In this document: piece by piece, positions 28,459 to 36,292 of the stretch
Layout: the number at the start of each line of letters is the position of its first letter
Position numbering within the stretch: position 1 is the stretch's first letter
Position numbers and translations under genes: made by a program
Assembly (NCBI GenBank): GCA_041653615.1
Contig: JBAZEZ010000015.1
Span: 1 to 43,488 of the forward strand
Length of the DNA stretch: 43,488 nucleotides
Direction of reading: 5' to 3'
Source of the DNA: JAHJUB01 sp041653615 [NCBI: Candidatus Ratteibacteria bacterium]
Lineage (GTDB): Bacteria > Ratteibacteria > UBA8468 > MWAK01
Notes under the pieces: model-generated
What the model was told of the DNA's origin: nothing
The model's database searches: none
Seen by the model: the letters and a program-made list of their open reading frames with translations, nothing else

Positions 28459-29868
28459 TCAAATATTAATGCCGAAATATTTAACGGCGTTATTAAAACA
28501 GACATCTTGGACCATTGCTCCAATTTCTTCTGTGGCATCAGGCAACAGACCATGTTCAATATCATTTCCAATTAAATTACAAAGAATTCTCCGGAAATAT
28601 TCATGCCGGGGGAAAGAAAGAAAACTTCTGGAATCCGTTACCATGCCGACAAACCGGCTTAATAACCCCAGGCTGCTCAAGGCCTCCATTTGTTTTGTCA
28701 TCCCGTCTTTTTGATCGAGAAACCACCAGCCGGAACCGAATTGTATTTTACCCGGGATTGACCCATCTTGGAAATTGCCAATCATCGTTGCCATAAGTTC
28801 GTTATCTCTTGGATTTGAATTATAAATGATTGTTTTGGGCAATTGATCGCTTGCGTCAAGTTTATCGAGAAACCTTGCCAATGGACGGGCGATTTCAAAA
28901 TCGCCGATTGAATCAAATCCTGCGGCCGGTCCAAGTTTCTTAAACATGCGCGTATTATTGTCACGGAGGGCGCCGATATGTAATTCTTTCGCCCAACCTT
29001 TTTCATGGTCCATGCGGGCGAATTCAAGCATCAACGCCGATTTGTATTTTAATATTTCCCGGGAATTGAGGGGTAGATTTTTGCGGGCTTTATTAAATAT
29101 TCGCTCAATTTCTGCCGGCGTATAGTCTTGGGCATAAGCGGTGTCTATTCCATGGTCGGAAATTCTGCACCCGTTTATATGGAAAAAATCGTGTCGGCCG
29201 TACAAGACCTTCAGGAAAACATGGTAATTTTTTATATCGGTCTTGCTGACGTTTTGGAGTTTATCGAGCCATTTATTAAAAGCCGGCAAATTTTCAAGCG
29301 CCATTGCATTATCCGGCCTGAATGAAGGCAAAACTTTTATTTTAAATTTCTTGTCGCTGCTTATTTTCCGATAATATTCAAGATTATCGGCAGGGTCTGC
29401 GCTGATAGACACGATTTTAACGTTCATCATTTCCAGAAGAGAGCGCGTCCGGAACGATTCGGACTGGAGCATTTCGGTGCATTGATCGTATATCTTTTTT
29501 GCGGTTGACGGATTTAACGGGTCGGTAATTCCGAAATAGCGTTTTAATTCAAGGTGGGTCCAGATGTAAACCTGGTTCCGAATGGTATACGGTACGGTTT
29601 TGGCCCACGCCAGAAATTTTTCATAATCGCCGGTGCTTCCGGTGCAATACTGCTCGTCAACGCCATTGCTGCGCATCACGCGCCATTTGTAATGATCGCC
29701 GCCAAGCCAGATTTCGCTAAGGTTTTTAAATTTCTTATTTTCCGCTATCTGTTTTACCGGCAAATGGCAATGATAATCAAAGATGGGCATGTTTTTCGCA
29801 TATTCATGAAAAAGCGTTTGAGCGGCCTTGGTTTGCAGTAAAAAATTATCGTTAATAAATTTATTCAT
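28459..29868 (-). CDS. uxaC: uronate isomerase
   Basis: UxaC isomerises D-glucuronate to D-fructuronate and D-galacturonate to D-tagaturonate in the cytosol. The 469-residue amidohydrolase-fold protein has the HxH of FDYHCHLPV (H33, H35), followed by the typical KFKNLSEIWLGGDHYKWR and later FGSGWWFLDQ segments. The ATG at 29868 has no ribosome site but lies 3 nt beyond the nagA stop; a TTG at 29874 overlapping that stop is an alternative. It is the entry enzyme of the uronate arm of this operon. Its DNA is visibly more AT-rich than the hydrolase gene that follows. Confidence 0.95.
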   Translation of the reverse strand: MNKFINDNFLLQTKAAQTLFHEYAKNMPIFDYHCHLPVKQIAENKKFKNLSEIWLGGDHYKWRVMRSNGVDEQYCTGSTGDYEKFLAWAKTVPYTIRNQVYIWTHLELKRYFGITDPLNPSTAKKIYDQCTEMLQSESFRTRSLLEMMNVKIVSISADPADNLEYYRKISSDKKFKIKVLPSFRPDNAMALENLPAFNKWLDKLQNVSKTDIKNYHVFLKVLYGRHDFFHINGCRISDHGIDTAYAQDYTPAEIERIFNKARKNLPLNSREILKYKSALMLEFARMDHEKGWAKELHIGALRDNNTRMFKKLGPAAGFDSIGDFEIARPLARFLDKLDASDQLPKTIIYNSNPRDNELMATMIGNFQDGSIPGKIQFGSGWWFLDQKDGMTKQMEALSSLGLLSRFVGMVTDSRSFLSFPRHEYFRRILCNLIGNDIEHGLLPDATEEIGAMVQDVCFNNAVKYFGINI

Positions 29869-29870
29869 TT

Positions 29871-30941
29871 TCAATTTTTACAATTACGCCACGGTATTGT
29901 TATAATCGGCGCTGTTGCTTCAGGAAAGTACATATCCCGTAGTTTAGTCCATGCCCTCCAACTTTGAGAAATACTCATTCCTCCCAATTTAACAGCATTG
30001 TAAAAACCTTCAATAGGTCGGAGAGCGCTTCCGGCCAGTCCCGGACCGGCAGGATTTGATACAACGCGATCATTCCCAACCACAATATCCAAATCGGCAA
30101 AACTATATTTCCCAGGCGCAGCTCCCGCCGCGCTTATGCAGTCTGTTGTGAATACAATTCTTTCGCCAAATCCTCGTACGAAATTACTTAAAGCAAAACC
30201 AGGGATATGAATTCCGTCTGGAATTATCGACAACAGTAAATTTTCGTGAAAAAGCAGTCTTTGGATAATATTATCATGTCGCTTTGTCCAGCCTGGGCAG
30301 CCACTTCCAAAATGAGTTGCTACAGAAGCGCCTGCCGCTACAGCCCGTCCTATTTCTTCCAGGCTGGCATCGGTATGACCCAAAGCCGCGATAACACCGG
30401 TTACCCTTAGTTTTCTTATGAAATCCTCGCTTTTGCTGTATTCCGGCGCCAATGTTACCATTTTTATGATATTATTGCCGGCTTTCTGAAGTTTTTTAAA
30501 CAATGTCCAATCAGGAGGACGAATGTGTTTTATCGGATGAGGGCCATAAAAATTTTCACCGTTGGCGGATTTTTTTGATGAAATAAAGGGGCCCTCCAGG
30601 TGCACCCCCAATACGCTTTTTTCGATAACGGCGCTTTTCTTCCGGTATTGAGATATTTTTGACAATTTTTCCTCAAGTTCATTTACATCGGCTGTGATTA
30701 AAGTTAACAAGAAATGGGAACAACCGGCTTTATGAAGTTCCAGCACGGAATATTCCAGTTCTTCCATGGTCAATCCAGGATTTTGAAAATCGATTCCGGC
30801 GTAACCGTTTATTTGCGGGTCAAAAAACGCCGGGCCGACCAACAAGGAGGTATTGTTATTTTCAGATAAATCCCATGTACCTGAAGGGATTGCTGTTAAA
30901 GATTCCATGGTCAGCGCACTTACAATTTTTTTCTCCCGCAT
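29871..30941 (-). CDS. nagA: N-acetylglucosamine-6-phosphate deacetylase
   Basis: NagA removes acetate from GlcNAc-6-P. Key residues are all placed: E116 in GVHLEGPF, H189 in GHTDAS, H210 in THFGSG, H245 in PDGIH and the catalytic D267 in TTDCISAAG. The first metal motif is QIN (43-45), as in the one-metal E. coli type, not HxH. The protein is 356 residues and ends soon after SISQSWRAWTKL, lacking about 25-30 residues of the usual C-terminal beta segment. It is placed between the MFS gene (21 bp) and uxaC (overlap). GGGG precedes the ATG. Confidence 0.9.
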   Translation of the reverse strand: MREKKIVSALTMESLTAIPSGTWDLSENNNTSLLVGPAFFDPQINGYAGIDFQNPGLTMEELEYSVLELHKAGCSHFLLTLITADVNELEEKLSKISQYRKKSAVIEKSVLGVHLEGPFISSKKSANGENFYGPHPIKHIRPPDWTLFKKLQKAGNNIIKMVTLAPEYSKSEDFIRKLRVTGVIAALGHTDASLEEIGRAVAAGASVATHFGSGCPGWTKRHDNIIQRLLFHENLLLSIIPDGIHIPGFALSNFVRGFGERIVFTTDCISAAGAAPGKYSFADLDIVVGNDRVVSNPAGPGLAGSALRPIEGFYNAVKLGGMSISQSWRAWTKLRDMYFPEATAPIITIPWRNCKN

Positions 30942-30962
30942 TATTTCCCCGTTTTATCTTTG

Positions 30963-32135
30963 TTAATATGTGACCATGGGAGGTTCAGGTTTACGGCCGG
31001 CAACACCCGCCACCACCGCGGCAACGATCAGCAGACAACAGAACAGGCCAATGCCAAGACGAAGCGAACTCAAATCGCCGATCCATCCGATCGCCAGCAA
31101 TCCAAACACAGCGGTAAATTGGATGACGACATTTCCTGCGGGTACAACCATGTCCTTGTTTTCCGAAGTTAAATTCACCGCATAGGCGAGGCCCAGCGGA
31201 TAAACCGGCGCGAAAAACACTCCCGACAGAAACAAAGCGCCGGCGGGAACGAAATACCCGGGCGCCAATATGCCGGCCAGCAACAAAGCACCGCCGGTCA
31301 AAATCAAGCCGGCTATGGTTAAAATGGTCGGTTTGTTCCGCATCCACCCTGCGGCCATCAGTCTGCCCACGGCAATGCCGACAACAAAAAGCGCTACGAT
31401 TCTGGAGGCCTGTAATAAAGACAGGCCTTTTTCCATTTTCGCGCAAACCGCAAAATAATACGACACGCCCGTCTCCACTATGCAATAAACCGCAAGCAGG
31501 GCAATCATCAAGGCAACCCTTTTCTGCATGACACAACGCAGAAAAGCCGGAATGAAAGCCGCGCGTTTTTCAGTCGTTATATTGAGGGGGCGCAGAAAAC
31601 TGGCCGCAAGTAGAACGCCGCTGATGCCGGCCATAAGCAGTGAGAAAGATTGCCAACGTCCGAAAGCCCGGCTTGCCAGCGGCGTCAGATACATTCCAAG
31701 CCCCTGCCCGACACACAGAATGGCGTTAAAGAAACAAAAGAGATTATGCAGATTGCGCGGAAAATGTTGAACCAACACCAAGGTTATTGACATGGCCGCA
31801 CATCCCCACGCGAAGCCAATCAGGAAACGCCCAATTACAAGCGCCGCCAAAAACGGCATCGTCGAAACCAGGTTCGCAAATACAAGTGCCGCAATGCCGG
31901 TTCTTGTCAATCGTGCGGGCCATTTTGAACCTGACAGCGTTAAAAACAGGATACATCCGCACATTGCCCCCGCAATAAGCATGCTGATAATTAATCCAAA
32001 CAAGGAATGAGTAATGTTCATTTCCTTTTCCACCAGAGCGCCGACCGAGGGGATGATCATGGCACTCACGGCACAAAGAAGGCAATTAACGCAGCCTCCC
32101 ACAAAAAGCAGGGTCTTATTGTTTGCGTTGGTCAT
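30963..32135 (-). CDS. MFS transporter, probable sugar importer
   Basis: The 390-residue protein has about twelve hydrophobic segments in two halves and a positively charged central loop (FLRPLNITTEKRAA). Major facilitator members of this size import sugars, sugar acids or oligosaccharides with protons. No specificity motif is recognised. Its position between nagB-like and nagA genes makes it the likely importer for the operon's substrate in the inner membrane. GGAG lies just before the ATG. Confidence 0.88.
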   Translation of the reverse strand: MTNANNKTLLFVGGCVNCLLCAVSAMIIPSVGALVEKEMNITHSLFGLIISMLIAGAMCGCILFLTLSGSKWPARLTRTGIAALVFANLVSTMPFLAALVIGRFLIGFAWGCAAMSITLVLVQHFPRNLHNLFCFFNAILCVGQGLGMYLTPLASRAFGRWQSFSLLMAGISGVLLAASFLRPLNITTEKRAAFIPAFLRCVMQKRVALMIALLAVYCIVETGVSYYFAVCAKMEKGLSLLQASRIVALFVVGIAVGRLMAAGWMRNKPTILTIAGLILTGGALLLAGILAPGYFVPAGALFLSGVFFAPVYPLGLAYAVNLTSENKDMVVPAGNVVIQFTAVFGLLAIGWIGDLSSLRLGIGLFCCLLIVAAVVAGVAGRKPEPPMVTY

Positions 32136-32157
32136 TGGTCTCCGGGTATATTATGAA

Positions 32158-32928
32158 TTAACGGCTCAGTAATGAGGCTGATTCTTTATCAAGATAGACG
32201 TGCGCATTATTATGCGTGAAAACCAATGATGCGGGACAAGATGGGGAAAGAGGCCCTTCAATTGCCTTCTTGACTGTCCGGGCTTTTCTTTTTTCGGGAA
32301 TAAGACAGACAAGGTTTTCGCAGTTCATGATCGTGGAGCAGGTAATCGTCAAGGCCTCTGCGGGGACGGCGCCGATATTTTTGAAATGCCCCTCGCCCAC
32401 CTGTTGTTTTTTGCATGAGTCAGCCAGAGCAACTTTTTTAACGAGGAGCGGGTCGTGAAAATCCGCCGCATGCGGATCATTGAAAGCTATGTGCCCGTTT
32501 TCTCCAAACCCCACAAAGCAGACATCGATGGACGCGCGGGCCAAAGTAGACCCATACTCCCGCATCGCGGTCTCCAAATCAGGCGCATTGGCCGGCATAT
32601 AATACACCGCTTTAGGGTTGACTTTATCGACCAGCCAATTTTTCAGCCAGAAACGGAAACTGGCGGGATGCGTATCGGAAATTCCTACGTATTCATCCAT
32701 ATGAAATACTTCAACTTTGTCCCACGCGATATCAAGCATTTTTGCAAGCGGCTTGATCAGGGTTTCGTGGGCGGGGCCGGTTGCGACAATAATTCGCGCC
32801 AGGTCCTTTTGCCTGATAGCCTTGTTTATAATTTCCTTCGCTTTTAACGCCGCCGCGTTTCCGGCCTCTTCAGTGGTTTGGAAAATAATCACCGAAACAT
32901 TTCCAGCACCAGTTTTGAAAGTTTTCAT
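32158..32928 (-). CDS. nagB: NagB-like protein (glucosamine-6-phosphate deaminase/isomerase family)
   Basis: The 256-residue protein has the NagB/6-phosphogluconolactonase fold. It carries VFHMDEYVG (D78, equivalent to the catalytic D72 of E. coli NagB) and GFGENGHIAFNDP (H146, equivalent to H143). However, the E. coli D141 position is Asn (N144) and E148 is Asp (D151). It may still convert GlcN-6-P to Fru-6-P plus ammonia, or may act on a related sugar. Neighbouring nagA supports an amino-sugar role. AGGAGG precedes the ATG by 6 nt. The symbol marks the family, not a proven activity. Confidence 0.75.
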   Translation of the reverse strand: MKTFKTGAGNVSVIIFQTTEEAGNAAALKAKEIINKAIRQKDLARIIVATGPAHETLIKPLAKMLDIAWDKVEVFHMDEYVGISDTHPASFRFWLKNWLVDKVNPKAVYYMPANAPDLETAMREYGSTLARASIDVCFVGFGENGHIAFNDPHAADFHDPLLVKKVALADSCKKQQVGEGHFKNIGAVPAEALTITCSTIMNCENLVCLIPEKRKARTVKKAIEGPLSPSCPASLVFTHNNAHVYLDKESASLLSR

Positions 32929-32945
32929 AAAAATCCTCCTGTGAA

Positions 32946-34229
32946 TTACTCGTTATTTTTTCCGTGGGTGAGCACGCGACCCGTTAGAGGCGGCAGCCAT
33001 ACCGGAACTTCACCGGAACGAACATCCACGTTGACGCCGCACGCGTGTTCGTAGGCGGTTGTTCCGGACCAGTTTTTGACCGTAATCTGCTTCAACTCCG
33101 GCGTCGGGTTAAATAAGCATACTCCCTTTTCGAAGTGTCGCAGCAAACAAGCTTGAATTTCTTGACCTTCACCAATAGGCTCTCCCAAATCTAAGCGATA
33201 AAAATCCTCAAGCCACTTGTCGTGTTCGTTGTCTGCCTGGAATAAAAGGGCGGTTTGGGCTCCGCCCTGGAACGACTTATGGCGTTTTGCGAAACCGGCA
33301 ACTCCGGAGAGGTTGGCCGCTGTCCCGCCGTCAGAAAAGGCCATTCCGAGTATCCACGCCGCCGCCATTACCGTATACGCGTCCTCGCGCAACGCTCTGC
33401 CGCTAAAACCCAGGTAGGGGATAACGACTGGCTGCGGTCCTTCGCCTGCGTGCCAGGCATGCGATTGATAGTGTGCCCACTGGGCCGGCCACCCCGTATA
33501 TAGAAAGGACAGGTCCCATGCCCAACTAAATATCATGCTTTCCGAAGCGTAGAAGTCAATAACCGATTTCATCTCCTTGTCATGTTTTATGACATCGTCC
33601 GACCCGTTCGTGCATAATATCGCGTTTGGTTTATAGTTATGAATGATTTCCGCGGCTTCGATTGTCAAAGAGCGTATGGCTTGGTCAACTTCAGCGCCGG
33701 AACCTAATCCATGGTGCGCGGGGTTTCCCTGGAGAAAGAAATTATCCAGAAAAATACCGTCGCAACCGCTTTTCATGAGCGCCTCGATTCCTTGCAAACA
33801 GGCATCCCGGTATGATTTCACAAGCGGCGTAGACATGCTCCAACCGGCGTCATAATGACCGAACGGTTGCCGGATATCGCCTTTTTCGTCGCGCGCGCGC
33901 CATTCCGGATGGTTATCCGTGGCCACGGCTCGCCAAAACGGATTCTGGATACATTCCTGGCGGCTCGGATTACCCCAATCAAATCTCTCTTTTTCCTCCT
34001 GGAGTTTGGCGAGTTCGGGAGTTTTGTAAAATGAAACATAAGGCAATACCTTGATACCCGATGCCCGCTGTCGGTGAACCCAATCTTGCAGAGTTACCGG
34101 AAATGTCACGAGGATTATATCGGCGTTGTTTACGGATATGTTTTCAATCTCCGTGGGCGGCCGGTTCCAAAACCAAGTCTGTACGCGTTTGACCGCACCT
34201 TTCTTCGCTAATTTAGCTAACTTACTCAT
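32946..34229 (-). CDS. putative TIM-barrel glycoside hydrolase
   Basis: The 427-residue protein reads like a (beta/alpha)8 hydrolase: DIILVTFPV, GIKVLPYVSFYKTPEL, a middle block with QNPFWR and HYDAGWSMSTP, then SGCDGIFLDNFF (155-165) with two Asp that resemble catalytic or binding acids (D157, D162), and a C-terminal beta region. It recalls uncharacterised alpha-amylase-superfamily hydrolases (GHL-type), but I cannot assign a CAZy family. No signal peptide is present. The ATG at 34229 has AAAGGAG 7 nt upstream; a longer frame from 34292 lacks one and would overlap the SDR gene. Confidence 0.6.
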   Translation of the reverse strand: MSKLAKLAKKGAVKRVQTWFWNRPPTEIENISVNNADIILVTFPVTLQDWVHRQRASGIKVLPYVSFYKTPELAKLQEEKERFDWGNPSRQECIQNPFWRAVATDNHPEWRARDEKGDIRQPFGHYDAGWSMSTPLVKSYRDACLQGIEALMKSGCDGIFLDNFFLQGNPAHHGLGSGAEVDQAIRSLTIEAAEIIHNYKPNAILCTNGSDDVIKHDKEMKSVIDFYASESMIFSWAWDLSFLYTGWPAQWAHYQSHAWHAGEGPQPVVIPYLGFSGRALREDAYTVMAAAWILGMAFSDGGTAANLSGVAGFAKRHKSFQGGAQTALLFQADNEHDKWLEDFYRLDLGEPIGEGQEIQACLLRHFEKGVCLFNPTPELKQITVKNWSGTTAYEHACGVNVDVRSGEVPVWLPPLTGRVLTHGKNNE

Positions 34230-34281
34230 TTTATTCTCCTTTGGCCGCCGCATCATGTTCGGCGTTATTTTTAAATACCTG

Positions 34282-35040
34282 TTAAAATCCAAACGTTAAG
34301 GCCCCGCCGTCAACCGCAAAATCCTGTCCTGTTATATAGGTGGCGGCAGGACTCAAGAGAAACAATATTATCGGGGCCAGTTCTTCCGGTTTCCCGAATC
34401 GATGTAACGGCATCCTGTTCAGGATTTTCTTTTTTCGGTCTTTATCCATTACGCCTTGAGTCATGGCGGATGGAAACCATCCCGGCGCAACCGAATTGAC
34501 TAAAATGCCGTCCGGTGCCCATTCTACGGCCAGGGAGCGGGTCAACCCCAGGATTGCGCTTTTACTGACACAGTAAGGCACTACATCGGTAAAACCAAGA
34601 TGCGCTCCCATCGATGAAATAGAAACGATACGCCCGGGGTGTTTAGACTTTTTTAGGTATGGATACGCGAATTGGCATGTCCGGAGCGCAGCATTAATAT
34701 TGATTTCCTGTATCCTGTTCCATTGTTCCGGGTTTATTTCAATTATGGGGGCTTTTATGGTGATGCCCGCATTATTGACCAAAAAATCGAGACCATGCTT
34801 ATCCCCGATTATATTTATCGCGGAACGCAATTTTTTTGTATCGGTTATATCAAGTTCAACATGGGTTATCTTATTATTCAAGGCCGGGTCGGGTTTGCCA
34901 AGACTTAATGAAAATACCCGCGCTCCGGCTTCGGAAAGCAAGTTGGCGGTCTTCAGGCCCAAGCCGGACGACCCACCGGTTACAATTCCGGTGGTTTTGT
35001 TCATGTCAAGCAAACGATGTAAATATTTTTTTTCGGACAC
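34282..35040 (-). CDS. short-chain dehydrogenase/reductase, likely sugar-acid oxidoreductase
   Basis: The 252-residue SDR has the NAD(P)-binding TGGSSGLG (21-28), NNAG (89-92) and the catalytic S143, Y156 and K160. A terminal [13 protein letters not shown] is typical of the classical group. It starts at GTG with GGGAG 5 nt upstream. In this operon, between UxaC and a sugar-acid dehydratase, it is a good candidate for the fructuronate (or tagaturonate) reductase step; B. subtilis uses an SDR-type enzyme there. Gluconate-5-dehydrogenase-like activity is the main alternative. Confidence 0.85.
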   Translation of the reverse strand: MSEKKYLHRLLDMNKTTGIVTGGSSGLGLKTANLLSEAGARVFSLSLGKPDPALNNKITHVELDITDTKKLRSAINIIGDKHGLDFLVNNAGITIKAPIIEINPEQWNRIQEININAALRTCQFAYPYLKKSKHPGRIVSISSMGAHLGFTDVVPYCVSKSAILGLTRSLAVEWAPDGILVNSVAPGWFPSAMTQGVMDKDRKKKILNRMPLHRFGKPEELAPIILFLLSPAATYITGQDFAVDGGALTFGF

Positions 35041-35049
35041 AATAACTCC

Positions 35050-36132
35050 CTAATATTTTATCGGTATCAACTTGTCGTCAAGGAATTCAAATCCCCACCC
35101 CGGAGTTTCGTGTGGGAAAGCGTATCCATTTGCGATTTTTATCGGATGGTCAATCAATCCATCCACCCAGTCAAATGTTTCGCAACCGCAAGGATTTTTT
35201 ATCGTGCATAAGAGCGCGACGTCGTATTCTTTATAATAATGCGGTAGCACCGGAATGCGGTGGGCTTCGGCGAATGCGGCCGAATCCCGCCAGCCTTCAA
35301 CTCCGCCTAATCTTACAATATCCGGCTGCCAAAGGTCTATTGCCTCACGCGCTATAAGTTCACGCAGGGCGATAGTGTCAAACTCTCTTTCACCCATGGC
35401 AAGTGAGATATCGCATTTACTGCGCAACGTTTTGTAACCGGCAAAGTCACTGTGCGAAAGAGGTTCCTCGAACCAGCCGATGTCGTACTTTTTTACCCTA
35501 TTCGCCAATTGTATCGCGGATGATAAATCCATCCCCTGGTTTGCGTCCATCATTATTTTTAGATGCGGTCCTATCTTCTCGCGAACCTTTGCTATTCTTT
35601 CTAAATCTACACCGATATCAGGCGACCCAACCTTTATTTTAACAGCCCTGAACCCTTTTTTGACATAACCGCCCACTTCGTCTAAAAGTTCATTTAGGTT
35701 GTAAGAAAGCCAGCCGCCGCTTCCGTATGCCGGAATTTTATTATAGTGTACGCCAAATAATTTCCAAATCGGCTGTTCCAGCGATTTGGCCCAGGCATCC
35801 CACATGGCTATGTTTACTATTCCTAATGCCCAGTGCTGTAAACCAACGGTGCCGAAATATTCAGATGCGCTGTTGTGAATTTGAATTAATTTTCCTGTTT
35901 CATACGCATGCAGGCCTTTTACCATCTCCTTGATGTCTTGCAGGGCGCCTTTAATGGCATTTGGTGAATAAGAAAGCCTGACAAGGCAGCCGTCCCCGGT
36001 GATTCCGGATTCAAGTTCAATCCGCGCGACCACAAACGCAATTTCGTTTATGTTATGGGTACTGTCGGCTATTGGCTTTGATATGGGATGCGTCACCTCA
36101 AAAAAATCAACATTTTTTATTCTCGTTCTCAT
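35050..36132 (-). CDS. enolase-superfamily sugar-acid dehydratase (mandelate racemase subgroup)
   Basis: The 360-residue protein has the capping domain and barrel of the mandelate racemase subgroup. Seen are the KxK motif KIK (K165, K167), metal ligands D196, E222 and E248, the D271-H298 dyad and E318. All catalytic residues for acid-sugar dehydration are thus present. It could make 2-keto-3-deoxy acids from mannonate or a related aldonate/aldarate, feeding KDG toward Eda. ATG 36132 has GGAG 8 nt upstream; an ATG at 36165 has none. It is the first gene of the operon, divergent from the AraC regulator. Confidence 0.88.
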   Translation of the reverse strand: MRTRIKNVDFFEVTHPISKPIADSTHNINEIAFVVARIELESGITGDGCLVRLSYSPNAIKGALQDIKEMVKGLHAYETGKLIQIHNSASEYFGTVGLQHWALGIVNIAMWDAWAKSLEQPIWKLFGVHYNKIPAYGSGGWLSYNLNELLDEVGGYVKKGFRAVKIKVGSPDIGVDLERIAKVREKIGPHLKIMMDANQGMDLSSAIQLANRVKKYDIGWFEEPLSHSDFAGYKTLRSKCDISLAMGEREFDTIALRELIAREAIDLWQPDIVRLGGVEGWRDSAAFAEAHRIPVLPHYYKEYDVALLCTIKNPCGCETFDWVDGLIDHPIKIANGYAFPHETPGWGFEFLDDKLIPIKY

Positions 36133-36206
36133 GGCAAATCTCCGGTTCCGATCATTGGCTTCCATTAACTGAACACGAACTATGTATACACTTTTACGCT
36201 AAGAAA

Positions 36207-36237
36207 TTGACACTGCCATCTTAATTCAGGTATTATT
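36207..36237 (+). promoter_or_regulatory. promoter of the AraC-family gene
   Basis: TTGACA near 36208 and TATTAT are spaced by 18 nt and point toward the regulator gene; a further TATAAT at about 36265-36270 lacks a -35 box. Confidence 0.4.
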
Positions 36238-36247
36238 GAGCATAGCG

Positions 36248-36265
36248 TATCAATTGTTATTGATA
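36248..36265. promoter_or_regulatory. palindrome TATCAAT-N4-ATTGATA, candidate operator
   Basis: A 7-bp perfect inverted repeat separated by TGTT lies in the 160-bp divergent region between the AraC gene and the sugar operon, overlapping the probable AraC-gene promoter zone. It is a candidate regulator site, though AraC proteins more often bind direct repeats. Confidence 0.4.
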
Positions 36266-36292
36266 TAATAATATGTAAGATAAGAAATTGCA

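Noticed and set aside
24616-36132. Classical SusCD polysaccharide utilisation locus
   Set aside because: No SusC/SusD-like proteins, no exported hydrolases and no hybrid two-component regulator; transport is by an MFS protein.
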